A stretch of 64,000 bases of DNA from Hymenobacter properus. GTDB taxonomy: Bacteria; Bacteroidota; Bacteroidia; Cytophagales; Hymenobacteraceae. The translations under genes were made by a program, and so were the position numbers. Below are positions 8,532-16,705 of this stretch, in pieces; positions within the stretch are counted from its first letter, which is position 1; the number at the start of each line of letters is the position of its first letter. The notes below the pieces were generated by a model. It was given only the letters and a program-made list of their open reading frames with translations, did not search any database and was not told the DNA's origin. The stretch lies in NCBI RefSeq assembly GCF_015694735.1, contig NZ_JADQDP010000003.1, positions 1 through 64,000 of the forward strand, given 5' to 3'.

Positions 8532-9023
8532 CTACGGGGCCGGTGGTGGCGCGGATGCGTCAATAGTCGTGCCCATCAAACGAAGAATACCGGAAATTAA
8601 TTTTTTTTCCACCAAGGCTAGTGGACTTTTTTCCTTCCCCGTGAAGATAATACCCAGCAGAGCGACTTGGTGCCCGTTTGGTTGCTCCAGCAATCGATAT
8701 TTATGGAGACGATAGGCCTCCCGGATGAGCCGCTTGAGCCGGTTGCGGTCGACGGCCCGTTTGAAGCTGCGCTTGCTCACGCTGATGAGCACCTGCGGCG
8801 GGGCCGTGGTGGGCGCGGCGGTTTTGGTGTAGACGAGGCGCAGGGGGTAAACGCCAAAAGAGGAACTCTGCTTCCCAAAAAGCTCTTCGATGAGCTTTTT
8901 GCGGCACAGGTGTTCCTCTTTCGGGAAGGTATGGCGGCGCGAACGCGGCGCGGTACCGGGAACCTCACCCCCCGGCCCGCTCTCCCAAGGAGAGGAGGAG
9001 CCAGGTGATTGTGGTTCTTGCAT
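8532..9023 (-). CDS. rnpA: Ribonuclease P protein component with extra N-terminus
   Basis: This 163-residue protein is the small basic subunit that assists RNase P RNA in maturing tRNA 5' ends. The family motif is clear: SVSKRSFKRAVDRNRLKRLIREAYR (near residues 80-104), preceded by HTFPKEEHLCRKKLIEELF, where family members normally begin. The first about 30 residues (QEPQSPGSSSPWESGPGG and on) are not typical. They come from a GC-rich stretch resembling dispersed intergenic repeat DNA. No ATG, GTG or TTG occurs between that stretch and the conserved part, so the extension seems to be translated from ATG 9023. The C-terminal Ala/Pro tail is also unusual. It lies next to rpmH, the classical neighbour. 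Confidence 0.9.
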   Translation of the reverse strand: MQEPQSPGSSSPWESGPGGEVPGTAPRSRRHTFPKEEHLCRKKLIEELFGKQSSSFGVYPLRLVYTKTAAPTTAPPQVLISVSKRSFKRAVDRNRLKRLIREAYRLHKYRLLEQPNGHQVALLGIIFTGKEKSPLALVEKKLISGILRLMGTTIDASAPPPAP

Positions 9024-9027
9024 TGTC

Positions 9028-9066
9028 AGCTGTTGGCTAATAGCTGCCAGCTAATGGCTAACAGCT
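9028..9066. repeat. Intergenic palindrome between rpmH and rnpA
   Basis: The arms AGCTGTTGGCTAATAGCT (9028-9045) and AGCTAATGGCTAACAGCT (9049-9066) form an imperfect inverted repeat with a 3-nt loop. It sits exactly in the gap between the rpmH stop and the rnpA start. It has no T-run, so its role could be structural or repeat-derived rather than termination. Confidence 0.7.
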
Positions 9067-9072
9067 TAGATG

Positions 9073-9231
9073 TTAGCGCTTGTGCTTGCCTTCGTCGGAT
9101 ACGGTGAGGCGCTTGCGGCCTTTGGCGCGACGGCGGGCCAGTACGTTACGGCCGTTGGCAGTTTCCATGCGGCTGCGGAAGCCGTGCTTGTTCACGCGCT
9201 TACGTTTCGAAGGTTGGAAGGTACGTTTCAT
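9073..9231 (-). CDS. rpmH: 50S ribosomal protein L34
   Basis: This 52-residue basic protein reads [18 protein letters not shown], continues with [20 protein letters not shown] and ends [14 protein letters not shown]. The opening MKRTFQPS and the [10 protein letters not shown] core are diagnostic of L34, a component of the large ribosomal subunit. It is easily missed because it is short and overlaps a long open frame on the other strand. A strong promoter lies 40 nt upstream (9272-9303), and rnpA follows 49 nt past its stop after an intergenic palindrome, the conserved rpmH-rnpA arrangement. Confidence 0.97.
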   Translation of the reverse strand: MKRTFQPSKRKRVNKHGFRSRMETANGRNVLARRRAKGRKRLTVSDEGKHKR

Positions 9232-9271
9232 ATCAATGAATCTTTAAAAGACGAGTTTCGAGTTGGGCCGG

Positions 9272-9303
9272 CAAAGGTACGGGCTTTGTCTGGAAAAGGC
9301 AAG
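9272..9303 (-). promoter_or_regulatory. rpmH promoter
   Basis: The minus strand reads CTTG (9300-9303), then 20 nt, then TACCTTTG (9272-9279), about 40 nt upstream of the rpmH ATG. It has the same layout as the three promoters at the window's left edge and the tRNA-His promoter. Confidence 0.75.
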
Positions 9304-9372
9304 GGGCTCAGCCACTTTTACGCGAGGCGGCACGTAGGCAGTAGTTTTAAGCCCATTTATACCGTTTTGGCG

Positions 9373-11106
9373 ATGATTCACTACCGCGTTTCCTTCGAGA
9401 ATCCCCTCACGTTTTACCTGCAAATCGAACTGACGCTGGACGTGGCGGCCGATGCCCAGGCGCCGCTGGAAATGCAGCTACCCGCGTGGCGCCCGGGCCG
9501 TTATGAGCTGCAAAATTTCGCGCAGAAAATTCAGAAAGTGGTGGTGGAAGATGCTGCAACCAACCAAGTCCTCCCCTACCGCAAGCTGACGAAGGACCGA
9601 TGGGAAGTGCCCAACGCGGCCGGCCGCAGCGTGCGGGTACGCTACAATTTCTACGCCCACCAGATGGATGCAGGCGGTTCCTGGCTTGATGAGTCGCAAC
9701 TATACCTGAACCCGGTGCAGGCGCTGATGTATGCCGAGGGCCGGCAGGAGGAAGCATGCGAATTGACCCTGGACATTCCCGACGATTGGCAAATAGCCTG
9801 CGGCCTGCCCCAAACCGGGCCCAACGTACTAATGGCGCAGAATTTCGACCAACTGGCCGACGCACCGCTGATTGCCAGTCCTACGCTGGTGCACCACGAG
9901 TATGAAGCCGGTGGGCTGCCTTTTCATGTGTGGGTGCAGGGCGAAGCGCCGGTGAACTGGCCGCAGTTGCTGGCGGACTTCAAGGCATTCTCAGAAGTGC
10001 AGCTGGCAATGTTTGGCGGCTTTCCGGTGGCCGACTACCACTTCCTGAACCAGTTTCTGCCCTACAAGCACTACCACGGCGTGGAGCACCACAACTCCAC
10101 GGTGATTACGCTGGGGCCGGCCGAGCTGATTATGAGCGAGGGGCTCTACAAGGAATTGCTGGGCGTGAGCTGCCACGAGCTGTTCCATACCTGGAACATC
10201 AAGAGCATTCGGCCGGCTGAGATGCAGCCCTACGACTACAGCCGCGAGAACTACTTCCGTACCTGCTTCATTGCCGAAGGCATTACTACTTACTACGGCG
10301 AATACCTGCTGGCCCGCAGCCACGTGCGCACGCCGGCGCAGTATTTCGAGGAGCTGAACACCGTGCTGCGCAAGCACTATGATGATGCCGGCGGCGACAA
10401 CCTCTCGCTGGCCGACGCCAGCATGGACCTGTGGCTGGATGGCTACAAGAATGGCGTGCCCGACCGCAAGGTGAGCGTGTACCACAAGGGCGCGCTGGTG
10501 GCCCTGATTTTGGACCTCACCATCCGGCAGCTTTCGAGCCATGCCCGCAGCCTCGACGACGTGATGCGGCGGCTGTACGAGGAGTTCGGCAAAACCGGAA
10601 TCGGCTACACCGAGGCCGACTACGTGCGCATTGTGAACGAAGTGGCCGGACGCGACATGCATGCCTATTTCGACAAGTTTATCTACGGCACCGCCCCCTT
10701 GCAGGACACGCTCGACCGGGTGCTGCGTACCGTGGGCTGCCAGCTGTTGGTAGGCGAAAACGCTTCGGCTTCGGAAGGTCACTTCGGTTTCCGCACGGTA
10801 GTGAAGAACGAGCGTACGGAAGTGACGGCTATTTGGCCCAACTCGCCCGCCGCCGCAGCCCTGACCGTGGACGACGAAATAGTGGCCGTGAATGGCCGTC
10901 GCGTGGACATGAACCTGCAAAGCCTGCTCAGCACCGGCGACCCCAGCTACGAGGTGAGCGTGTTCCGTCAGAACCGTCTGCTGACCGTAACGCTGGCCGC
11001 CACGCCGGGCCTACGCTTCGGACAGCGCTACGCGGTGGATACGCTGGAAATAGCCGATGCGGCCCAGCAACGCGGGTTTCAGCAGTGGCTGGGCTGGGAA
11101 TTTTAG
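9373..11106 (+). CDS. M61 family metallopeptidase with PDZ domain
   Basis: This 577-residue zinc peptidase of the M61 (glycyl aminopeptidase-like) family has an N-terminal beta domain (about 1-165), a catalytic domain with HELFH at 268-272 and the downstream zinc-ligand glutamate in FIAEGITTYYGEY (Glu302), and a C-terminal PDZ domain (about 455-545, with PNSPAAAALTVDDEIVAVNGR). The open frame extends far upstream over rpmH, but the domain begins at ATG 9373 (MIHYRVSFENP), so that start is used. No signal peptide is evident, which suggests cytoplasmic peptide turnover. A strong bidirectional terminator follows. Confidence 0.92.
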   Translation: MIHYRVSFENPLTFYLQIELTLDVAADAQAPLEMQLPAWRPGRYELQNFAQKIQKVVVEDAATNQVLPYRKLTKDRWEVPNAAGRSVRVRYNFYAHQMDAGGSWLDESQLYLNPVQALMYAEGRQEEACELTLDIPDDWQIACGLPQTGPNVLMAQNFDQLADAPLIASPTLVHHEYEAGGLPFHVWVQGEAPVNWPQLLADFKAFSEVQLAMFGGFPVADYHFLNQFLPYKHYHGVEHHNSTVITLGPAELIMSEGLYKELLGVSCHELFHTWNIKSIRPAEMQPYDYSRENYFRTCFIAEGITTYYGEYLLARSHVRTPAQYFEELNTVLRKHYDDAGGDNLSLADASMDLWLDGYKNGVPDRKVSVYHKGALVALILDLTIRQLSSHARSLDDVMRRLYEEFGKTGIGYTEADYVRIVNEVAGRDMHAYFDKFIYGTAPLQDTLDRVLRTVGCQLLVGENASASEGHFGFRTVVKNERTEVTAIWPNSPAAAALTVDDEIVAVNGRRVDMNLQSLLSTGDPSYEVSVFRQNRLLTVTLAATPGLRFGQRYAVDTLEIADAAQQRGFQQWLGWEF

Positions 11107-11120
11107 CGCTCCTGCTTAAT

Positions 11121-11158
11121 AGAAAAGCCCCGCCGGAAAAATCCAGCGGGGCTTTTCT
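11121..11158. terminator. Bidirectional terminator between convergent genes
   Basis: The stem AAAAGCCCCGC / GCGGGGCTTTT with a 12-nt A-rich loop is flanked by A and T runs on both sides. It serves the M61 peptidase gene and the convergent small gene ending at 11176. Confidence 0.85.
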
Positions 11159-11175
11159 ATTGGGATTTATAGAGC

Positions 11176-11469
11176 CTAGTCGGCTTTGCTCCCGGGGCCT
11201 TTCTTCGGGCTGTTCGTGTCGATGGACATTGGGCTGTTGCCCTGCGGGTTGCTGCGGGGCTTGTTGGCCTGGGTGTGGCGCACTTCGTTGAAGTTGCCAC
11301 CGGGCGTGTTGCCTTTGGTTTCGTTGCCTTGCTCGGTGATGTGATTCTGATTCACGTTTTGATTCGTGGAAGAATCGACCGAGGGGGTTTTGGTCTTCTT
11401 GTGGTGCTCATTCTCATAGGGCACTACCGAAGGCTTCTCGTTGGGCAGGTTGGTTTTCTTATCAGACAT
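11176..11469 (-). CDS. Small disordered hydrophilic protein
   Basis: This 97-residue protein is rich in Asn, Lys, Pro, Ser and Gln (starting MSDKKTNLPNEKPSVVPYEN), with no hydrophobic core, signal or membrane segment. It is predicted by composition to be intrinsically disordered. No family is recognised. ATG 11469 was chosen over an upstream codon 25 residues earlier, because that extension lacks coding character. It is convergent with the M61 peptidase and shares its terminator. The coding call rests on an uninterrupted frame, reasonable codon use and the terminator. Confidence 0.6.
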   Translation of the reverse strand: MSDKKTNLPNEKPSVVPYENEHHKKTKTPSVDSSTNQNVNQNHITEQGNETKGNTPGGNFNEVRHTQANKPRSNPQGNSPMSIDTNSPKKGPGSKAD

Positions 11470-11564
11470 GGCGTGGAAGACAAAAGGTGGAAAGATGTTT
11501 CCTTTTACCCACGCCGCCCTCAAAGAGTTGCCGCCCCGGTACACGATGCCCCAATTATGCGGTC

Positions 11565-12506
11565 TTAAGCCGGCACGTTGGCCACGGCCGAGGCCGGCAC
11601 CACCTTCACCAACTCGGCAAATTGGGCTTCGCGGGCTTCCACTTCCTCGGCCGAGAGGTTGAGCAGGCGCTCGGTGCCGAATTTCTCGACGCAGAACGAA
11701 GCCATGGCCGAGCCGTGAATCACGGCGCGTTTCATGTTCTCGAAGCTGATATCGTCCGTCGCAGCCAAGTGGCCGATGAAGCCGCCCGCGAAGGTGTCAC
11801 CGGCACCAGTGGGGTCGAACACTTCCTCCAGCGGCAGGGCCGGGGCGTAGAACACCTTGTTCTTGTGGAAAAGCAGGGCGCCGTGCTCGCCTTTCTTGAT
11901 GATGAGAAACTTCGGGCCCATGGCCATGATTTTCTTCGCGGCTTTCACCAGCGAGTACTCGCCGCTGAGCTGACGAGCTTCCTCGTCGTTGATGCTCAGC
12001 ACGTCTACCATTTCGATGGTGGCGATGAGTTCTTCGAGGGCAATGTCCATCCAGAAGTTCATCGTATCCATCACAATCAGCTTGGGGCGGTTCACGAGGC
12101 GCTGAATGACGAGGCGCTGCACCTGCGGAGCCAGGTTGCCCAGCATGAGGTACTTGCAATCTTGGTACGCGTCGGGAATGATGGGGTCGAAGTTGGCCAG
12201 CACGTTGAGCTCGGTCACGAGGGTTTCGCGCGAGTTCAGGTCTTTGGAATATTTGCCCGACCAGAAGAACGACTTCTCGCCCTGCTTCACTTGCAGGCCC
12301 TCGGTATCGACGCCGTGCTCTTCGAGGAGCATGATGTCGGACTGCGGAAAGTCTTCGCCCACCACGGCCACCAGTTTCACGGGTTTCAGCGAATACGACG
12401 CCGAAAGGCTGATGTAGGTGGCGGCGCCGCCGATGATTTTATCGGTTTTGCCGAAAGGCGTTTCCAGAGCGTCGAAGGCGACGCTGCCGATGACGAGCAG
12501 ACTCAT
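11565..12506 (-). CDS. PfkB-family carbohydrate kinase
   Basis: This 313-residue ribokinase-superfamily enzyme phosphorylates a sugar or nucleoside with ATP. The N-terminal glycine pair region reads IIGGAATYISLSAS, and the C-terminal PfkB signature DPTGAGDTFAGGFIG carries the catalytic aspartate. The substrate cannot be assigned; the protein lacks hallmarks that would separate ribokinase, fructokinase or adenosine kinase. ATG 12506 directly precedes the first beta strand (MSLLVIGSVAFDALE). The longer open frame runs through the terminator and tRNA-His and is not coding. It is cytoplasmic. Confidence 0.88.
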   Translation of the reverse strand: MSLLVIGSVAFDALETPFGKTDKIIGGAATYISLSASYSLKPVKLVAVVGEDFPQSDIMLLEEHGVDTEGLQVKQGEKSFFWSGKYSKDLNSRETLVTELNVLANFDPIIPDAYQDCKYLMLGNLAPQVQRLVIQRLVNRPKLIVMDTMNFWMDIALEELIATIEMVDVLSINDEEARQLSGEYSLVKAAKKIMAMGPKFLIIKKGEHGALLFHKNKVFYAPALPLEEVFDPTGAGDTFAGGFIGHLAATDDISFENMKRAVIHGSAMASFCVEKFGTERLLNLSAEEVEAREAQFAELVKVVPASAVANVPA

Positions 12507-12575
12507 GCAGGTAAATTGTGGTGAATAAAAACGGTTCGATGAATTCCGTATTAAAACGGGATTAAAGCTAGCAAC

Positions 12576-12609
12576 AAAAAAGTCCCCGGATAATTCCGGG
12601 GACTTTTCT
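12576..12609. terminator. Terminator after tRNA-His
   Basis: The stem AAAAGTCCCCGG / CCGGGGACTTTT has a short AT loop, with A and T runs on both sides. It is positioned just downstream of the minus-strand tRNA-His and upstream of the PfkB kinase gene. Confidence 0.85.
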
Positions 12610-12616
12610 TTGAGAG

Positions 12617-12691
<75 letters not shown>

Positions 12692-12709
12692 GTGTTTGTT
12701 TTGGTGGGG

Positions 12710-12741
12710 CAAAGGTAGAAAGAAAGACGGAAATCGGCAAA
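12710..12741 (-). promoter_or_regulatory. tRNA-His promoter
   Basis: The minus strand reads TTTG (12738-12741), then 20 nt, then TACCTTTG (12710-12717), 18 nt upstream of the tRNA 5' end. It is a near-perfect match to the Bacteroidota vegetative promoter. Confidence 0.8.
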
Positions 12742-12776
12742 AAAAGTTCTTGCCGGTGATGGCGGCTTTTTGCTGG

Positions 12777-12875
12777 AACGTCATGCAGAGCGCAGCGAAG
12801 CATCTTTACCGCGCAAGTAATCAGCCGCTACGCAATGAAGCGGTAAAGATGCTTCGCTGCGCTCTGCATGACGTT
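12777..12875. repeat. Inverted-repeat element, family 1, copy B (perfect arms)
   Basis: The 35-nt arms at 12777-12811 and 12841-12875 are exact reverse complements (AACGTCATGCAGAGCGCAGC and on), separated by 29 nt. It lies between tRNA-His and the RNA helicase gene. The perfect arms suggest recent insertion or strong maintenance. Confidence 0.9.
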
Positions 12876-12925
12876 CTTTTATGTCGTTCGGTACTCGCCC
12901 GCTGTGAAATGCCGACCTTTGCCGG

Positions 12926-14335
12926 ATGGAACCCACGCCCGCCCCGTCGTTCAGCGACTTCAAGCTCAACAAGCAACTTCTTACCGCCGTGGCCGATGCC
13001 GGCTTCTCGGAGCCCACGCCGGTGCAGCAGCAAACCATTCCGCTGCTGCTGGCCGGGCACGACGTGCTGGGCATTGCCCAAACTGGCACCGGCAAAACCG
13101 CTGCCTTTGGCCTGCCGCTGCTGATGAAGGTGAAGTATGCCCAGGGACTGCACCCGCGGGCCCTGGTGCTGGCTCCCACCCGCGAGCTGGCCATGCAGAT
13201 TGAGGCGCACCTGAAGGCACTGGCCGTGAACACCGACCTGCGCATTTTCGCCATCTACGGCGGGCTGGGGCCGAAAACGCAGATTGAAACCATTGCCAAG
13301 GGCCTCGACGTGCTCATTGCCACGCCCGGTCGGCTGATGGAAATCTACCTGAAAGGCGACCTGGTGCTGAAAGAGCTGAAAACGCTGGTGCTGGACGAGG
13401 CCGACAAGATGATGGACATGGGCTTCATGCCCCAGATTCGGCGCATTCTGGAGATTATTCCGCGCAAGCGGCAGAACGCACTGTTCTCGGCTACCATGCC
13501 AGAGCGCGTGACGCGCCTGAGCGAAGAATTCCTGGAGTTTCCGGTGCGGGTGGAGGTGACGCCGCCGGCCCAGACGGCCTCCACAGTATCGCAGACGCTG
13601 TACGAGGTGCCCAACCTGCTCACGAAAATAAACCTGTTGCACTTCCTGCTGCACCGCGACGCCGCCACCATGACGCGGGTGCTGCTGTTCACGCGCACCA
13701 AGGAACACGCCGACCAGGTGGCCCACTTCCTCGACCGCAAGGCGCCGGTGGGCGAGGTGCGCGTCATTCACGGCAACAAGGGCCAGAATGCCCGCATGAA
13801 CAGCATGGAGGCCTTCCGGGCCGGCGGGGTGCGCTACCTGGTGGCCACCGACGTGGCAGCGCGCGGCATCGATGTGCCGCAGGTGAGCCACGTCATCAAC
13901 TTCGACGTGCCCATTGTGCACGACGACTATGTGCACCGCATCGGGCGCACGGGCCGGGCCCAGCACACGGGCGCGGCCATCACCTTCGCCAATGAGGCCG
14001 AAATGGTGCACATCGGCGAAATCGAGCAGCTTATCAACCAAAAGATTGAGCTGCTACCGCTGCCCGCCGAAGTGAAAATAGAGGATACCTCCTTCGAAGA
14101 ACGGCAGCAGATTGGCCGGGAACTCGACGACCGCCGCAAGAAGTTAGACCCCAACTTCAAAGGTGCCTTTCACGAGCGCAAGGAGTGGATTAAGCCCGGC
14201 GTGACCATCGACAAGCGCACCGGCAAACCCTTTGTGGAAGGCAAGAAAAAGAGCACCAAGGGCGCCAAAGCGAACCCCGGCAAAAAGCGCGGCTCCGACC
14301 CCGGCGTGAAGGCGCTGAAGCGGCGCGGACGCTAG
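12926..14335 (+). CDS. rhlE: DEAD-box RNA helicase, RhlE type
   Basis: This 469-residue ATP-dependent RNA helicase has all core motifs: a Q motif (FSEPTPVQQQTIP), motif I AQTGTGKT (51-58), PTRELA, TPGR, DEAD (157-160), SAT, and HRIGRTGR in the second RecA domain. The lysine/arginine-rich tail (about 400-469) is typical of RhlE-like proteins that act on ribosome assembly or RNA decay. ATG 12926 begins immediately before the Q-motif domain. A weak -7-like GACCTTTG lies at 12914-12921. An inverted-repeat element lies just upstream and another palindrome just downstream. Confidence 0.93.
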   Translation: MEPTPAPSFSDFKLNKQLLTAVADAGFSEPTPVQQQTIPLLLAGHDVLGIAQTGTGKTAAFGLPLLMKVKYAQGLHPRALVLAPTRELAMQIEAHLKALAVNTDLRIFAIYGGLGPKTQIETIAKGLDVLIATPGRLMEIYLKGDLVLKELKTLVLDEADKMMDMGFMPQIRRILEIIPRKRQNALFSATMPERVTRLSEEFLEFPVRVEVTPPAQTASTVSQTLYEVPNLLTKINLLHFLLHRDAATMTRVLLFTRTKEHADQVAHFLDRKAPVGEVRVIHGNKGQNARMNSMEAFRAGGVRYLVATDVAARGIDVPQVSHVINFDVPIVHDDYVHRIGRTGRAQHTGAAITFANEAEMVHIGEIEQLINQKIELLPLPAEVKIEDTSFEERQQIGRELDDRRKKLDPNFKGAFHERKEWIKPGVTIDKRTGKPFVEGKKKSTKGAKANPGKKRGSDPGVKALKRRGR

Positions 14336-14342
14336 AAGGAAT

Positions 14343-14402
14343 GAGTTTTGAGGGTTGAATGTTGAATTAACTTTTCCACTTAACATTCAACCCTCAAAAC
14401 TC
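14343..14402. repeat. Intergenic inverted repeat, family 2
   Basis: The arms GAGTTTTGAGGGTTGAATGT... (14343-14365) and its near-perfect complement (14380-14402) enclose about 14 nt, with weaker pairing extending outward. It lies between the convergent helicase and small membrane protein genes. A related sequence occurs at 60916-61015. It may also act as a transcription stop. Confidence 0.8.
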
Positions 14403-14409
14403 AACCCTT

Positions 14410-14862
14410 CTATTTGCCGTGGTGCAGCAAGTGCCCGAAGTGGATGCTGGCGAAGGTGAGAGCCGTGCCCCAGAACAGCGCGCTCAGGAACATGTGCAGC
14501 ATAATGCGCTGCCGCGGCACGCCCAGCAGCGTGGCGATGACCGTGCCCCCGATGGGCGAGAGCAAAATGGGCGTAAGGAAGGCAATGCCGCCCATGCCAA
14601 ACTTGCGAAATACTTTGATGATGTTGCGCGAGCGTTTGGTGAAGATGGGCTCGCGGCGGAGGCGACGCTGTTTCTGCCGGTGGCGCATCCAGGTGCCGCC
14701 CACGCCGGAGAAGACGAACACGCTGGTCATCATGCCGGCTACGGTGAGGGCTAGGGTTTGCCAGAAGTGCAGGCCCATGGAGGCCCCGGCCAGCGGGCCG
14801 CCCAAAAATTTGACCGTGCTCAGCAGGAACACGGACGCGAACTTAACTGCGGGATGAACCAC
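14410..14862 (-). CDS. Small integral membrane protein
   Basis: This 150-residue protein has about four hydrophobic helices: near 5-20, 30-55, 90-112 and 122-142. A strongly basic cytoplasmic loop (RHRQKQRRLRREPIFTKRSR) lies between helices two and three. The glycine-rich helices and PILLSPIGGTV stretch recall small export proteins of the COG2426 type, but that is a weak resemblance. Its function is unknown. A -7-like TATCTTTG lies about 60 nt upstream (14922-14929). It is convergent with the helicase gene. Confidence 0.7.
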   Translation of the reverse strand: MVHPAVKFASVFLLSTVKFLGGPLAGASMGLHFWQTLALTVAGMMTSVFVFSGVGGTWMRHRQKQRRLRREPIFTKRSRNIIKVFRKFGMGGIAFLTPILLSPIGGTVIATLLGVPRQRIMLHMFLSALFWGTALTFASIHFGHLLHHGK

Positions 14863-14977
14863 GGCGAAGGCGGAAAGGCAGGCGGGTGGAAGGGGGCAAC
14901 AAACGCGGGGTGGGCGCGTGACAAAGATAGGAGACGGCTATTTGGTTCGGGGCGGATGCTCCTTTCCGGAAAATATA

Positions 14978-15748
14978 TTACGCAGCGGGGTCTTTGGGGG
15001 CAAGTGCGTTTCGCACCAGTCGCAAGTATGCGTTTAGCCTAGGGGTTTCGGCATTGAGGGTTGCCGCCAGTTCCAACGCGGCGAGAGCGGCCTCCAGCTG
15101 GCCTTGCTCATAGTAATAAATGCCTAGGTTGCGGTGGGCGTAAGAATTGTCCGGGTCGAGCAACAGGCTGTGTTCGATGTCGGCCAATGCCTTTTGCGGC
15201 CGACCGGTGCGCAGGTAAGCAAAGCCGCGGTTGTTGTGGGCGAAGGCGTACACCTCGGTGGCCCGCAGCGCAATGGCCTGGTCGAAATCCGGAATGGCTT
15301 GCTTGTATTCGCCGAGCAGCAGCAGCACGTAGCCGCGGTTATTGTAAGCCACCGCATCGGACGCAGACTGGGCTATGCGCGCGGTGTATTGGGCAATATT
15401 CAGTTTGAGCTTGTTGATGTTCTCCTGCAAAGCCGCCTGAAACGCCCGGTCGCCGTCATTGAAATCGCCGGGGCGCTCCTTCTCAAACAGATGGCTTAGC
15501 CGCAGGCCCGGCAATTCTCCGTCACGGAGCAGGCAAAGTTGAACCGCACCACGCCACTGCCGGGCGTCGAATTTTCGATAAGCAGGCTCATCTAGGGCGA
15601 ACACTGTGTCGATGCCCGTGGAAATGGGCGGCAAGTTGGCGCGGCGCCGGGGCTTGGCGGCCGGGGCCGGAGCGGGCCGGTATTGCCGCCACAGCAGCCA
15701 GGCCAGCACCGCCAGCAGGCCGACCAGAAGGGTGAAGTGCGGCGACAT
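14978..15748 (-). CDS. Membrane-anchored tetratricopeptide repeat protein
   Basis: This 256-residue protein has an N-terminal transmembrane helix (about 4-20), a proline/alanine-rich linker and, in the C-terminal half, three consecutive TPR units. The TPRs are recognised from AYNNRGYVLLLLGEYKQAI, AHNNRGFAYLRTGRPQKAL and AHRNLGIYYYEQGQLEAAL. TPRs act as protein-binding scaffolds; the partner is unknown. The ATG at 15748 was used. The open frame continues upstream across upp, but that part is only an alternative frame of a GC-rich gene. It lies 14 nt downstream of upp and is probably co-transcribed. Confidence 0.85.
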   Translation of the reverse strand: MSPHFTLLVGLLAVLAWLLWRQYRPAPAPAAKPRRRANLPPISTGIDTVFALDEPAYRKFDARQWRGAVQLCLLRDGELPGLRLSHLFEKERPGDFNDGDRAFQAALQENINKLKLNIAQYTARIAQSASDAVAYNNRGYVLLLLGEYKQAIPDFDQAIALRATEVYAFAHNNRGFAYLRTGRPQKALADIEHSLLLDPDNSYAHRNLGIYYYEQGQLEAALAALELAATLNAETPRLNAYLRLVRNALAPKDPAA

Positions 15749-15762
15749 GTACTTACGCGCCG

Positions 15763-16470
15763 CTACAGCTTGCTGCCGTAGCTCAGGTCGCCGGCATCGC
15801 CGAGGCCGGGCACGATGTAGGCTTGGTCGTTTAGCTTCTCGTCGATGGCGGCTACCCAGAGGGTGGCTTCGGGAATTTCGCGGGCCACGTGGGCCAGACC
15901 CTCGGGCGAGGCAATGACGGCCGCGATATGCACTTGGCGCGGCGTGCCGAAGCGTAGCATAGCCCGGTAAGTTTGCACGAGGCTCTTGCCGGAGGCCAGC
16001 ATGGGGTCGGCCAGGATGAGCACCCGCTCGTCGAGGCGCGGGGCCGAGAGGTAGTCGACCTGCACCTGCACCTGGGCCGTGCCTTCGATGCGGTAGGCGG
16101 CCACGAAGGCGCTGGGCGACTGGTCGAAATAATTCAGAAAGCCCTGGTGAAACGGCAAGCCGGCCCGCAGCACGGTGGCCAGAATGGGAAAGTCGTGTAG
16201 GAGCTTGCCGGTGGTTTCGGCCAAGGGCGTCTGAATAGTTTGGTCGGTGTAGCTGAGGTGGGCGCTGATGCGGTAGGCGATGATTTCGCCCAGGCGCTGC
16301 AGGTTGCGGCGGAAGCGCAGACTGTCCTTTTGAATGTCTTTGTCGCGAAGCTCGGCCAGGAAGTGGTTGGCAATGCTGGGCTCGGCGCACACCACGTGGA
16401 TGTTGGCCCGGGCCTCGGCCGTTTCGGCGGCTGGCGAGGGAACGGCGGAGGGAACGGGCGGCGTGGCCAT
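15763..16470 (-). CDS. upp: Uracil phosphoribosyltransferase
   Basis: This 235-residue enzyme converts uracil and PRPP to UMP in pyrimidine salvage. The family is recognised from the VLRAGLPFHQGFLNYF segment, the PRPP loop ILADPMLASGKSLV, and the uracil-binding C-terminus YIVPGLGDAGDLSYG. In many relatives the PRPP loop reads ATGGS or ATGxS; here it is ASGKS. The first about 20 residues are Pro/Ala-rich and unlikely to be folded. ATG 16470 is the first start in the coding region; an upstream ATG would add 27 atypical residues. It is divergent from the RemB/Wzi-like gene. Confidence 0.92.
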   Translation of the reverse strand: MATPPVPSAVPSPAAETAEARANIHVVCAEPSIANHFLAELRDKDIQKDSLRFRRNLQRLGEIIAYRISAHLSYTDQTIQTPLAETTGKLLHDFPILATVLRAGLPFHQGFLNYFDQSPSAFVAAYRIEGTAQVQVQVDYLSAPRLDERVLILADPMLASGKSLVQTYRAMLRFGTPRQVHIAAVIASPEGLAHVAREIPEATLWVAAIDEKLNDQAYIVPGLGDAGDLSYGSKL

Positions 16471-16631
16471 AAGAACGGAGCGTTGAGAGTATAGCCAGGC
16501 AACAGGCGCGGCCGATGCCCCGAAGTTGGCACCAAAACCGGGCGCTAGCAAGAAAGCAAGGCGAAAAACGTCGGCTTCCGTCGCCGCGGGCCTGCGCCCG
16601 GTATCGACCCGCCAACGGCCTGCTGCGTAGG

Positions 16632-16662
16632 TTTGTTAAGAAATTGCCTTGTTTGACTTTTG
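16632..16662 (+). promoter_or_regulatory. Promoter of RemB/Wzi-like gene
   Basis: TTTG (16632-16635) is followed after exactly 19 nt by GACTTTTG (16655-16662), close to TTTG-N19-TAnnTTTG. It lies 43 nt upstream of the ATG at 16706. Confidence 0.6.
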
Positions 16663-16705
16663 TACGACCGTGCGGCGTGGCCCCGGCGGGCGCTTATCCG
16701 ATTCT

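Noticed and set aside
9070..9372. Upstream extension of the M61 peptidase frame across rpmH
   Set aside because: It overlaps rpmH and its promoter in antisense; the family's N-terminus begins at 9373.
15749..16615. Upstream extension of the TPR gene's frame across upp
   Set aside because: Only an alternative frame of upp, rich in Arg/Pro/Ala; the TPR protein's start at 15748 with its membrane helix is natural.
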